Source: Blastopirellula marina (lineage in GTDB: Bacteria > Planctomycetota > Planctomycetia > Pirellulales > Pirellulaceae). From it: a stretch of DNA of 64,000 nt. Of the stretch, positions 36,921-44,817 are shown piece after piece. The position numbers and the translations under genes are program-made. The stretch's first letter is position 1, and each line of letters begins with the position of its first letter. The notes below the pieces were generated by a model, which did no database searches, was not told the origin of the DNA, and saw only the letters and a program-made list of their open reading frames with translations. Location of the stretch: positions 372,001-436,000 of the forward strand of contig NZ_PUIA01000037.1 of NCBI RefSeq assembly GCF_002967715.1. Direction: 5' to 3'.

Positions 36921-39125
36921 ATGCAACGATTCCTTAAGATTGCTTTTACGATCGCTCTCCTTGTTAGCCTGGTCATCGCGAATGATGCCCTGGCTCAGCA
37001 ACCGGAACAGCCCGCGCCGGTCGCACCTGTGGATACGGCCGCGATTCAAGCACTCAAAGAATCGAATCCAACTACGGCCGAGCAGCTAATTAATGCGGCA
37101 ATTGTTTCCGCCGATCTTGGTCGCGGCGATTTGGGTAAAGCTTATTTGGCGAAGCTGATCGAAAACGATCCTGCCGTCGACGAAGTCCTGGCCGCTCAGC
37201 AGAAGCTGGGTTCCGGTCGTATCTTCCGCTTGCAATCGATCGACGCTCTGCAGCCGGAAGGGGCCAGAGCAGCTACCCTGCTGCTGACGAAACTCGATGC
37301 GTATTACAAGGATCCAGCACGACTTAGCCAGCTTGTCGATCAATTGATTGATAAGGACGAAGTCGCTCGCAATCAAGCCGCCAAACAACTGAAGAACGCT
37401 GGTGCGGAAGCCGCTAATCCCCTGTTTGTCGCACTTGCCGACCCAAGCCGAGAGGCCGTCCGGCCTGCCGCCAAGCGAATGCTTGTGCAAATGGATCAGG
37501 CCATCCATGGTCCACTTCTGGCTGCCCTGGATAGTTCCGATCCATTGCTTGTGGCGGAATTGGTCGACGTTGCCAAGCAACTCGATTTAGACCGGGCCGC
37601 ACAGTTCCTGGTAGGCCCCTATGTCCTGACCGATGACGATCAACTTCGCTCGGCCATTGGCGAATATCTGGACGCAACCGTCAAATCGCGACCAACCGCA
37701 GACGACGTCAAAGCTTACCTGGCCAAGCGGGTAAAGATGTATCTGGGGGAAGGTCCAATGTTCCCGGTCAATGAAGACGGCCTGGTCGAGCTGTGGACAT
37801 GGGATGCGGCGAAGAAACAAGTCGTCATGACGCCTGTTCCGCCAGCGGATGCTGAAGTGGTCACCGCTGGGCAGTTGCTTCGGGATCTCTATGCTTTGGA
37901 CGAAACCAATGCTGAAGTCCAGGTCCAGGCCGCATTAGCCGCCATGCAACGCATGGGTGTCTTGGGCGAGTCGGATGTTGAACTGAAGAAACTGGTCGAC
38001 AAGCATGGAGTCGAACTTCTGCAATCGGCCCTGACCAAGGGCCTGGAAGATCGCAAATTCGCTCAGGGTGCGGTGGTTGCCTGCGAGCAAATCGGCGCGA
38101 CCAAGAACGCGGATCTCTTGATTGCCGTCGAAGGAAAGCTCAGCCCATTGGCTTTGGCGCTTCAGTCGCCGGTCTATCGGGTCCGTCGGGCAGCGGCAAA
38201 GGGCATTTTGACTATCGACCCGAAGGCTCCCTACGCAGGCTCGGCCGAATTGCTGGATACGCTGGACTTCATGGCTTCGGCTCAAGGTAAGCGGAATATC
38301 TTGCTGGGCGAACTCCATCAACAGAACGCCCAACGCATGGCAGGCCTTTTGTCAGAGCTTCAGCTCGAGCCGCTAGTTACGCCAGGTGGCCGCGAGTTTT
38401 TCAAGCAAGCCCATTCCTCTCCGGACGTCGAAGCGATCTTCATCAGCAAACCGCTGGCATTGCCGGCCATGATGGAGACAGTTCAGATACTTCGAAAGGA
38501 TCGCCGTACGGCTGAGGTACCGATCGGAATTATCGCGCCGATTGGTGAAGTGGTTCATTATCAACTGCGAACCAAGGACGATCCTCTCACGATTGTGATG
38601 ATTCGCCCGAACGATGTCGAAGGGTTTATCTTTCAACTAAAGCAGTTGTACCTTGCCCAGGGGCGTCTATTGGTCCCGGCGGACGAGCGTGAAGCCGATG
38701 CGGAATTCGCGTTTGCCCAGATCAGCCGTATGCTCGATACCCCAGACGACTATGACTTCTACGACTTCCTGAAAGTGGAAGAGATTGCGGTTCGCCGATT
38801 GGCAGACCAAAACGTTGCCGCCGACGTGGCGAGCTTGCTTGGCAAGCTTGGTACGCCGATCGCTCAGACGGCTTTGATCGACTATGCGAGCGATCCTTTC
38901 TACCCAATTAACCTGCGTCAGGCATGTGCTGATGCATTGAAGTCCGCGATTGAACGCCGCGGTATACTCCTCACCAAAGATCAGATTGTGGCTCAGTACG
39001 ACCGCTATAACGCCTCGGAGGAATTGGACCCCGAGACTCAGGCCGTGCTTGGCAAGATTCTGGACATCCTCGAGGCGCCGACCCAAGACGTTCGTTTCGA
39101 CCAACCGGCCAAGATCGGCCCGTAG
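36921..39125 (+). CDS. Secreted HEAT-like repeat protein with a degenerate receiver-like domain
   Basis: A 734-residue protein with a signal peptide at 1-25 (LLVSLVIANDALAQ). Residues about 30-440 look like alpha-helical HEAT repeats, with repeated A-A-K-x-L and D-P-L/S-R patterns. Residues about 455-575 have an alternating beta/alpha pattern like a CheY receiver (RNILLGEL, then AIFISKPL, PIGIIAP, LTIVMIRP). The phosphoacceptor Asp is replaced by Ser in AIFISKP and the Lys by Arg in IRP, so it would be a pseudo-receiver. The HEAT pattern resumes to the end. The sigma-54 activator gene begins seven bases after its stop, so the two are very likely co-transcribed. Confidence 0.7.
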   Translation: MQRFLKIAFTIALLVSLVIANDALAQQPEQPAPVAPVDTAAIQALKESNPTTAEQLINAAIVSADLGRGDLGKAYLAKLIENDPAVDEVLAAQQKLGSGRIFRLQSIDALQPEGARAATLLLTKLDAYYKDPARLSQLVDQLIDKDEVARNQAAKQLKNAGAEAANPLFVALADPSREAVRPAAKRMLVQMDQAIHGPLLAALDSSDPLLVAELVDVAKQLDLDRAAQFLVGPYVLTDDDQLRSAIGEYLDATVKSRPTADDVKAYLAKRVKMYLGEGPMFPVNEDGLVELWTWDAAKKQVVMTPVPPADAEVVTAGQLLRDLYALDETNAEVQVQAALAAMQRMGVLGESDVELKKLVDKHGVELLQSALTKGLEDRKFAQGAVVACEQIGATKNADLLIAVEGKLSPLALALQSPVYRVRRAAAKGILTIDPKAPYAGSAELLDTLDFMASAQGKRNILLGELHQQNAQRMAGLLSELQLEPLVTPGGREFFKQAHSSPDVEAIFISKPLALPAMMETVQILRKDRRTAEVPIGIIAPIGEVVHYQLRTKDDPLTIVMIRPNDVEGFIFQLKQLYLAQGRLLVPADEREADAEFAFAQISRMLDTPDDYDFYDFLKVEEIAVRRLADQNVAADVASLLGKLGTPIAQTALIDYASDPFYPINLRQACADALKSAIERRGILLTKDQIVAQYDRYNASEELDPETQAVLGKILDILEAPTQDVRFDQPAKIGP

Positions 39126-39132
39126 GTTAGCA

Positions 39133-40218
39133 ATGGGACTGTATTCCGAAACGACTTCCAACTACACACAAGATTACGCACCCCTAGGGTACGAACCCCC
39201 TATCCCTGGCCTGATCGGATCCAGCAAGGCCATGGCGGATGTCTACCGCCTGACGCGCAAAGTTGCCCAAACGAACGCGTCTGTACTTCTGTTAGGTGAA
39301 ACAGGTACCGGTAAGGAAATGATTGCCTCATCGGTGCACCGCCTCAGCCAGCGTGCTTCCGGCCCCTTCGTGAAGGTCAACTGTGGTGCGTTGAGTGAAA
39401 GTCTGCTCGAAAGCGAACTGTTTGGTCACGTCCGTGGAGCGTTCACCGGGGCCATTGGTAACCGCACCGGGCGATTTGAAGCAGCTCACGGCGGGAGTAT
39501 TTTTCTCGATGAAATCAACTCCACGACGCTGCACTTGCAGGTGAAACTTTTGCGCGTGCTGCAAGAACGCGAATTCGAACGCGTGGGTGACACGGCTACC
39601 ATTCGCGTTGACACTCGCGTCATTGCCGCGAGTAACCGCCATTTGTTGGAAGAAGTCGGCGAAGGCAAGTTCCGCGAAGACTTGTACTGGCGACTCAATG
39701 TCGTGCCGATCCGTATTCCCCCGCTCCGAGAACGTCGCGAGGATATCCCCGAACTGGTCGCTCACTTCTTGAACGTCTACAGCGAAGTCAATGATCGGCA
39801 TGTGGTTCACATCCAACGCGAAGCGATGGAAGCATTGCAGGACCACAACTGGCCAGGAAACGTTCGTGAACTGCAGAACTACGTCGAGCGAGCCGTGGTT
39901 TTAGCGGAAGGGGACGAACTGGCGATCGATCTGCTGCCGCCCGAAATTCGCAGTGGCGACAATCGCTCGGCCATGAGCCTCGGCCGTGGCGTAGCCGACT
40001 TCGATACGCTGGCCTTCGAAGTTGTGCAGCAAGGCCTGCAAGATGCCGATCCCGAAGCAGAGGATCTGCACTCGCGCGTGGTCAATCGCGTCGAGAAAGA
40101 ACTGATCGTCCAGGTCATGTCTTCGTGTGCCAACGTACAAACTAAAGCGGCCACGCGATTGGGCATCAATCGCAATACGCTGCATAAGAAACTGAAAGAG
40201 TACGAGATCGAGTCGTGA
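39133..40218 (+). CDS. Sigma-54-dependent Fis-family transcriptional regulator
   Basis: A 361-residue AAA+ activator. Walker A GETGTGKE (55-62), the sigma-54 contact loop GAFTGA (102-107), Walker B GGSIFLDEI, the arginine-finger region REDLYWRLNVVPIRIPPLRERREDIP, and NWPGNVRELQNYVERA. A C-terminal Fis-type HTH ends with ATRLGINRNTLHKKLKEY. The N-terminus has only about 25 residues before the AAA+ domain, so there is no receiver, GAF or PAS sensor. Activity must be set by level, by a partner protein or by the C-terminal linker. The ATG at 39133 was chosen over a longer frame that overlaps the preceding gene. Confidence 0.95.
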   Translation: MGLYSETTSNYTQDYAPLGYEPPIPGLIGSSKAMADVYRLTRKVAQTNASVLLLGETGTGKEMIASSVHRLSQRASGPFVKVNCGALSESLLESELFGHVRGAFTGAIGNRTGRFEAAHGGSIFLDEINSTTLHLQVKLLRVLQEREFERVGDTATIRVDTRVIAASNRHLLEEVGEGKFREDLYWRLNVVPIRIPPLRERREDIPELVAHFLNVYSEVNDRHVVHIQREAMEALQDHNWPGNVRELQNYVERAVVLAEGDELAIDLLPPEIRSGDNRSAMSLGRGVADFDTLAFEVVQQGLQDADPEAEDLHSRVVNRVEKELIVQVMSSCANVQTKAATRLGINRNTLHKKLKEYEIES

Positions 40219-41237
40219 TCGCCAGTGAATCGAACGATTCGCAACCTGGGCGGTTATGGAAGCAATTTCTGGTTGCTCGTTTCTGGCGTTACTCTTGCTT
40301 GCTGATCGTCCTGCTTGCTGTGGCAACTCTGCTAACGGGATTTGCTCGCATCTACTGGGTGTGGGATCTTCTGGCCAACCTGCGGGTTCAGCAGGTTCTT
40401 GTGGCCGTCGTTTTGATGGCCATCTGCGCGATCTATCGTCGGTGGGTCTGGCTAACCATTCCTTTGGCATGTTTCCTGGTGCATGCACCGTGGTTTCTGC
40501 CAGGACTGGAGCGCGTCGGCGGATCGCCTGATGTGCGGCAAGTGATAAGCGTTACCGTCTGCAATGTGCTGACGAGCAATCGAAACTTCGATGCCGCGAT
40601 GAAGGATATCCTCAGCGCTGAACCGGATGTTCTTGTGGTATTGGAAATCGATTCCGCGTGGGCGGCAGAAATCGAAGCCGCCACAAACGCGGACTACGCG
40701 TACAGGGTCGTTCACCCCGACGACTACGGAAACTTTGGCATCGGGCTCTATTCCCGCTATCCGATCCAGCACTCGCAGAGCTTTCGATTGAATGAAGGGA
40801 TCGATTCCATTGAAGCTGTCGTCGACGTGAAAGGGGCACCGTACCGCATCATCGGTACGCATCCCTTGCCCCCCACGGGCAATCGCAACTTCCGATCGAG
40901 AAACGAGCACCTGCGCATGTTGGCAGACCGAGTGCAGCATCCCCAGCCGGACTATCAAGGGTTACCGACGATCGTCATGGGGGATTTTAATTTGACCCCC
41001 TGGTCACCCTTCTTTCGCGATTTCGAGCGGGCCAGCGGACTTCGTAGGGCGGAGCATTTCGCCAACGTGACACCGACTTGGTATGTGCAGCCGATCTTTC
41101 CGCTGGGGCTTTCGCTCGATCACATCTTCATCAGCGATGATCTGACGTACTGGGGACGAGAGGTCGGCGGACCGATTGGCTCAGACCACCGGAGAGTGTC
41201 GGCCACGGTTAGTCGTCAGGGAAGCTTCGCCGACTAG
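40215..41237 (+). CDS. Membrane-anchored endonuclease/exonuclease/phosphatase family protein
   Basis: A 340-residue protein starting at GTG, overlapping the stop of the sigma-54 activator by four bases, hence translationally coupled. About three membrane helices lie within 28-105. The EEP catalytic domain follows: CNVLTSNRNFD, VLEIDSAW, HPLPPT, VMGDFNLTPWS and the terminal SDHRRV. The catalytic Asn, Glu, Asp and His are kept. This layout is common for bacterial membrane-bound EEP proteins of unknown substrate (phosphodiester in lipid, sugar or nucleic acid). Confidence 0.88.
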   Translation: MIASESNDSQPGRLWKQFLVARFWRYSCLLIVLLAVATLLTGFARIYWVWDLLANLRVQQVLVAVVLMAICAIYRRWVWLTIPLACFLVHAPWFLPGLERVGGSPDVRQVISVTVCNVLTSNRNFDAAMKDILSAEPDVLVVLEIDSAWAAEIEAATNADYAYRVVHPDDYGNFGIGLYSRYPIQHSQSFRLNEGIDSIEAVVDVKGAPYRIIGTHPLPPTGNRNFRSRNEHLRMLADRVQHPQPDYQGLPTIVMGDFNLTPWSPFFRDFERASGLRRAEHFANVTPTWYVQPIFPLGLSLDHIFISDDLTYWGREVGGPIGSDHRRVSATVSRQGSFAD

Positions 41238-41383
41238 TCTCACCCCTTAAGCAGCGAACCCTCGCTACGGGTGGCCGTCTTCCTGGGGCATGTCCTGCTT
41301 TCTGCTATCCCCCGACCGCCAGGCCGGAGATAGAATATGACGCTTCAATTTTGGTTCCTCTCTACCTTTCGAGCAGTCGTCAA

Positions 41384-41956
41384 ATGGAATGGCTTTCGGA
41401 ACTTTCTCCTTGGGTCTTGGCGCTGGTGATCTTTCTGGTCCGAATGATCGACGTGTCCATTGGTACCTTGCGCACGATTTGTGTCGTTCAAGGGCGGATG
41501 GGACTGTCGGTTGTGTTAGGTTTCTTTGAAGTTCTGATATGGATAGCGGCTTTGTCGCAGGTCATCATGGGGGTCTCGGAAAGCCCGATTTTGATGGTCG
41601 CCTACGCTGGCGGGTTTGCTTTGGGGAATGCCGTTGGAATTGGGCTCGAGCGACGCTTGGCTTTGGGATCGGTGGTGGTGCGTATCATTGCCCAGGAAGA
41701 CGATGCCGAAATTGTGCGAACCCTCAGAGCCAGCGGCTACCGTGCGACCACCTTCGAAGGCGAAGGGGTGGAAGGCCCGGTCGACCTGATCTACGTGCGC
41801 TGCGACCGCCGTGAGGTCTCTAAACTGCTCAAGGCCGTGAAGTTTCTGAAGCCGAATGTGTTCTACACGGTCGAGCCGGTCCAGGAGCAGAGCGAGCGAT
41901 TCGCCGAGGCATTGCCGCACGCGACCGGTTGGCGTGCGGTCTTCAAGATGAAGTGA
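41384..41956 (+). CDS. DUF2179/UPF0316-type membrane protein
   Basis: A 190-residue protein starting MEWLSELSPWVLALV. Three N-terminal helices include VRMIDVSIGTLRTICVVQGR, a characteristic segment of UPF0316 (DUF5698) proteins. A cytoplasmic alpha/beta DUF2179 domain follows (VVVRIIAQEDDAEIVRTLRASGYRATTFEG). In some firmicute proteins this domain is associated with nucleotide sensing; no function is established here. The ATG at 41384 was preferred to the TTG at 41351. Confidence 0.8.
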   Translation: MEWLSELSPWVLALVIFLVRMIDVSIGTLRTICVVQGRMGLSVVLGFFEVLIWIAALSQVIMGVSESPILMVAYAGGFALGNAVGIGLERRLALGSVVVRIIAQEDDAEIVRTLRASGYRATTFEGEGVEGPVDLIYVRCDRREVSKLLKAVKFLKPNVFYTVEPVQEQSERFAEALPHATGWRAVFKMK

Positions 41957-42090
41957 ATTCCGGGCTGATACTGGGGTAATCTGGCTTACCGCTGCTTGAC
42001 CCCTGGGCGGCCGTACTAAAGAATCGGGAGATTGAGTTCGCCCCCCAGATGCGCCCGTGATGGGCTTGCAGTGAAATAGGAGTTCGTTGA

Positions 42091-43224
42091 ATGCCTGCCC
42101 GAACGTTATGGTTAGCCCTTTTGTTGGTCTCTTTAGTGCCTGTGACCCTTCTCGCCCAAGCTCCGGAAGGCGCGGCCCCGGAAGCCGAAGCAGCACCTTC
42201 TGCCGGTCCCCAGGACGATTTCGACCAGATGATGGGGCAGTGGAAGGAGATCATCACCGAGCTTCGTAGCATTCAGCAGGCCTATCGACTGGCACCTGAG
42301 AAGGACTTGCCGAAGCTTCGCAAAAAGTACAGCGAAGTCCTCGCCAAAGGCATGGCCTTGCTCCCCAAGATCGAAGAAGCAGCGATCAAGCGCCTGGCTG
42401 CTTCGCCTGATGATCAGGATGCCAAGCTCTTTCTAGCCAAGGTTTTGGCCGATGCACTCGAAAAAGATGACTACCCGCGAGGCTATCGTCTGGTTCACCT
42501 GCTTCTAGACAACGGGTTCGACGAAAACGAACTGCTGGCCAACCAGGTTGTGGCGGCGTTCGGAACCGATCATTTCGCAGAAGCGGAAACGGCATTCAAG
42601 AAGCTGCAGGAAAAGATGCTGCCGATCGATGATCGCGTCGGTCAGAACGGCGTTATGGCCACCGAGCTCAAGGAAAAGTGGGCTCGTGAAGAAGAACTGC
42701 GAAAGAAGGACGCCGAAGCGAATGACCTTCCCCGCGTGAAGATGTCGACCACCCAGGGAGATATGGTGATCGAGCTCTACGAAAACGAAGCTCCAGATAC
42801 GGTTGGGAACTTTGTGAGCCTGGTCGAGAAGAAGTTCTACGATGGCCTTCCTTTTCACCGGGTTCTACCTCACTTCATGGCCCAAGGGGGTGATCCTCAG
42901 GGAGATGGAAGTGGTGGGCCAGGCTACAACATCTTCTGCGAGTGCTACCGAGAGGATGCCCGAGATCATTTTGCCGGTACGCTTAGCATGGCCCACGCCG
43001 GTAAGAACACCGGTGGATCGCAATTCTTCCTGACGTTTCAGGCAACGCCTCATCTCGATGGCAAGCACACCGTGTTCGGTCGAGTGATCGAAGGGAAGGA
43101 CGTGCTCTCCAAGATCACCCGTCGCGAGCCTGGCGGCCTTTCGGCACCAGAAGCCGACCGAATCTTGAAGGCCGAAGTGATCCGCAAACGCGATCACGAA
43201 TACTTGCCGAACAAGACTCCGTAA
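42091..43224 (+). CDS. Exported cyclophilin-type peptidylprolyl isomerase
   Basis: A 377-residue protein with a signal peptide at 1-23 (LALLLVSLVPVTLLAQ). An Ala/Pro/Glu-rich linker is followed by a helical region with TPR-like pattern (about 45-215). The cyclophilin domain is at about 220-375: GDMVIELYENEAPDTVGNFV, YDGLPFHRVLPHFMAQGGDP, FAGTLSMAHAGKNTGGSQFF, and HLDGKHTVFGRVIEG. The catalytic Arg in FHRV is present. It should catalyse proline isomerisation during folding of exported proteins. Ribosome site TAGGAG is ten bases before the ATG. Confidence 0.94.
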   Translation: MPARTLWLALLLVSLVPVTLLAQAPEGAAPEAEAAPSAGPQDDFDQMMGQWKEIITELRSIQQAYRLAPEKDLPKLRKKYSEVLAKGMALLPKIEEAAIKRLAASPDDQDAKLFLAKVLADALEKDDYPRGYRLVHLLLDNGFDENELLANQVVAAFGTDHFAEAETAFKKLQEKMLPIDDRVGQNGVMATELKEKWAREEELRKKDAEANDLPRVKMSTTQGDMVIELYENEAPDTVGNFVSLVEKKFYDGLPFHRVLPHFMAQGGDPQGDGSGGPGYNIFCECYREDARDHFAGTLSMAHAGKNTGGSQFFLTFQATPHLDGKHTVFGRVIEGKDVLSKITRREPGGLSAPEADRILKAEVIRKRDHEYLPNKTP

Positions 43225-43280
43225 AAACACAATTTGCGCGAAGTCGTACAGTTGGGTTGATTGCGCAATTTGCTATATTT

Positions 43281-43390
43281 ACTAGCAAGTTTTACTGACA
43301 AACAGGAGTGTCCCTAGCGATTAGCATGAGTGCTGGGGGCCCTAAGTTCAGTCTCGGTAATGCAAGGCACGTCTTAGTACGTGCTTTTTT
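43281..43390 (+). ncRNA. Candidate small RNA ending in a strong terminator
   Basis: Between the cyclophilin and LysR genes there is a stretch of about 110 bases ending in a canonical terminator. It is preceded by an A+T-rich box (TATATT at 43274-43279) with TTGGGT 16 bases upstream. No plausible protein is encoded. It may be an independent small RNA or simply the 3' UTR of the cyclophilin gene. No known RNA family recognised (not 4.5S, 6S, tmRNA or RNase P RNA). Confidence 0.35.
43364..43390 (+). terminator. Rho-independent terminator
   Basis: GCACGT / ACGTGC (43367-43372, 43379-43384) with a 6-base loop, then six T (43385-43390). The sequence CTTTTTTCATGCGCC at 43384-43398 is identical to 1775-1789 in the tRNA-Arg terminator. 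Confidence 0.85.
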
Positions 43391-43684
43391 CATGCGCCCG
43401 TATTTGCTAGCACTTCTCAAGGCGGCAAACCTTAACGGAAAACAACGCGCAGCTATTCCCCGAAGAAGGCGTTTAACGGGCCGCTTATTGTGTGACTAAT
43501 TTCTGTCCACATCACAACTTACGTGAATTGCTACTTTTCACCCTTGGCAAACTTAGGGAATTTAAACCTCGACATGCTTGACGATGGGGGCTGGGGTCAA
43601 TAACCTTACATTTCGGATTTTAATCTTGGATTTCACCAGTATCTAAATTCCGCATAGTTCCCCCTTCACTTCCCAAAGACGTTT
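43391..43684. other. Intergenic region upstream of the LysR gene
   Basis: About 294 bases, A+T-richer than average. TTGACG at 43578-43583 could be a -35 box, but the matching -10 is weak (TAACCT). Nothing else is evident. Confidence 0.3.
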
Positions 43685-44683
43685 ATGCACGTAAAGTCCC
43701 TCAAGGTGTTCTGCGACGTTGTTGGTCAGCGCAGCTTCTCAAGAGCTGCGGATGAGAACGGCATTTCGCAGTCTGGCGCTAGCCAGGTCGTGCACCAGTT
43801 AGAGGAACGTCTGGGGGTGAAGCTGATCGATCGCTCAAAACGCCCCTTGGTGCCCACCGCTGAAGGTGAGCTGTACTACCAAGGCTGCCGTCAACTCGTC
43901 CAGCGATACTATGCCTTGGAAGAGGATGTCCGCACGTTCCATAAGGAACTTGCCGGTCAGGTAACCATCGCTTCGATCTACTCGGTTGGTCTCAGCCACA
44001 TGAATGCCTGCGTGCAGGAATTCCTGGGCAAGCATCCCAAAGCGAACGTTCGTCTCCAGTACCACCATCCCGACACGGTGGTGCAGTTGGTCGAGACCGA
44101 CCAGGTCGACTTTGGACTGGTTAGCTATCCCAAGGCATCCAAGAGCATCAAAGTCGATATGTGGCGTGCCGAGCCGATGTTCCTCGTCTGTGCCCCAGGC
44201 TGCGAACTAGCCGAGCGCGAAACGATCTGGCTGGACGAACTCGATGGTCGCCGCATGGTGGGCTTCGACACCCGATTGCAGATTCGCCGCGAAATTGATT
44301 TCGTGCTCTCTTCTGCCGGGGCTGATGTTCAAGTTGTCATGGAATTTGACAACATCGAGACAATCAAGCGGGCCATCGAAATCGATGCCGGTTTTGGCTT
44401 GTTGCCGATCGACACGGTAACACGCGAGTTGGAAACCGGCTCGCTCGTGGCAGTGCCTATCGAAGGAGCCCCCCTGTCCCGGCCGCTGGGTATTGTGACT
44501 CGGCAAGGGAAAGAGTTGGGGAAGACGGCTCGCCGTTTCATTCAGCTACTGCACGAAAAAGCAGATAACTCGGATGCCCATGGTTCCGAGTTGGAAGACA
44601 AACCGGTTGCGGCCAGCTTCGCCGATGGAGAGGCTGCTGATGCCAATAGTGATCTTGAAAACGGAGTTTCGGCACGCACTTAA
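43685..44683 (+). CDS. LysR-family transcriptional regulator
   Basis: A 332-residue regulator. The N-terminal winged HTH spans 1-65 (LKVFCDVVGQRSFSRAADE, then SQSGASQVVHQLEERLGVKLIDRSKRP). The co-inducer domain is at about 90-295, a two-lobed periplasmic-binding fold with ASIYSVGLSHM and FGLVSYPKASKS. An acidic tail of about 30 residues at the C-terminus is longer than usual. It stands 134 bases upstream of gltB in the same direction. A GltC-like role, controlling glutamate synthase according to a carbon or nitrogen metabolite, is an inference from position only. Confidence 0.9.
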   Translation: MHVKSLKVFCDVVGQRSFSRAADENGISQSGASQVVHQLEERLGVKLIDRSKRPLVPTAEGELYYQGCRQLVQRYYALEEDVRTFHKELAGQVTIASIYSVGLSHMNACVQEFLGKHPKANVRLQYHHPDTVVQLVETDQVDFGLVSYPKASKSIKVDMWRAEPMFLVCAPGCELAERETIWLDELDGRRMVGFDTRLQIRREIDFVLSSAGADVQVVMEFDNIETIKRAIEIDAGFGLLPIDTVTRELETGSLVAVPIEGAPLSRPLGIVTRQGKELGKTARRFIQLLHEKADNSDAHGSELEDKPVAASFADGEAADANSDLENGVSART

Positions 44684-44817
44684 AACGTTCCCCGCACGAA
44701 GACAAAGTCTCCCCGGGGAATCAGCCTGCGGAGATCTTGTCTACCGACTAGATCCGACACCCCAATGAAGACATCCGGGCGCGCGGCCCGAAGTTTTAGC
44801 TAGAAGAAGGTAGAACC

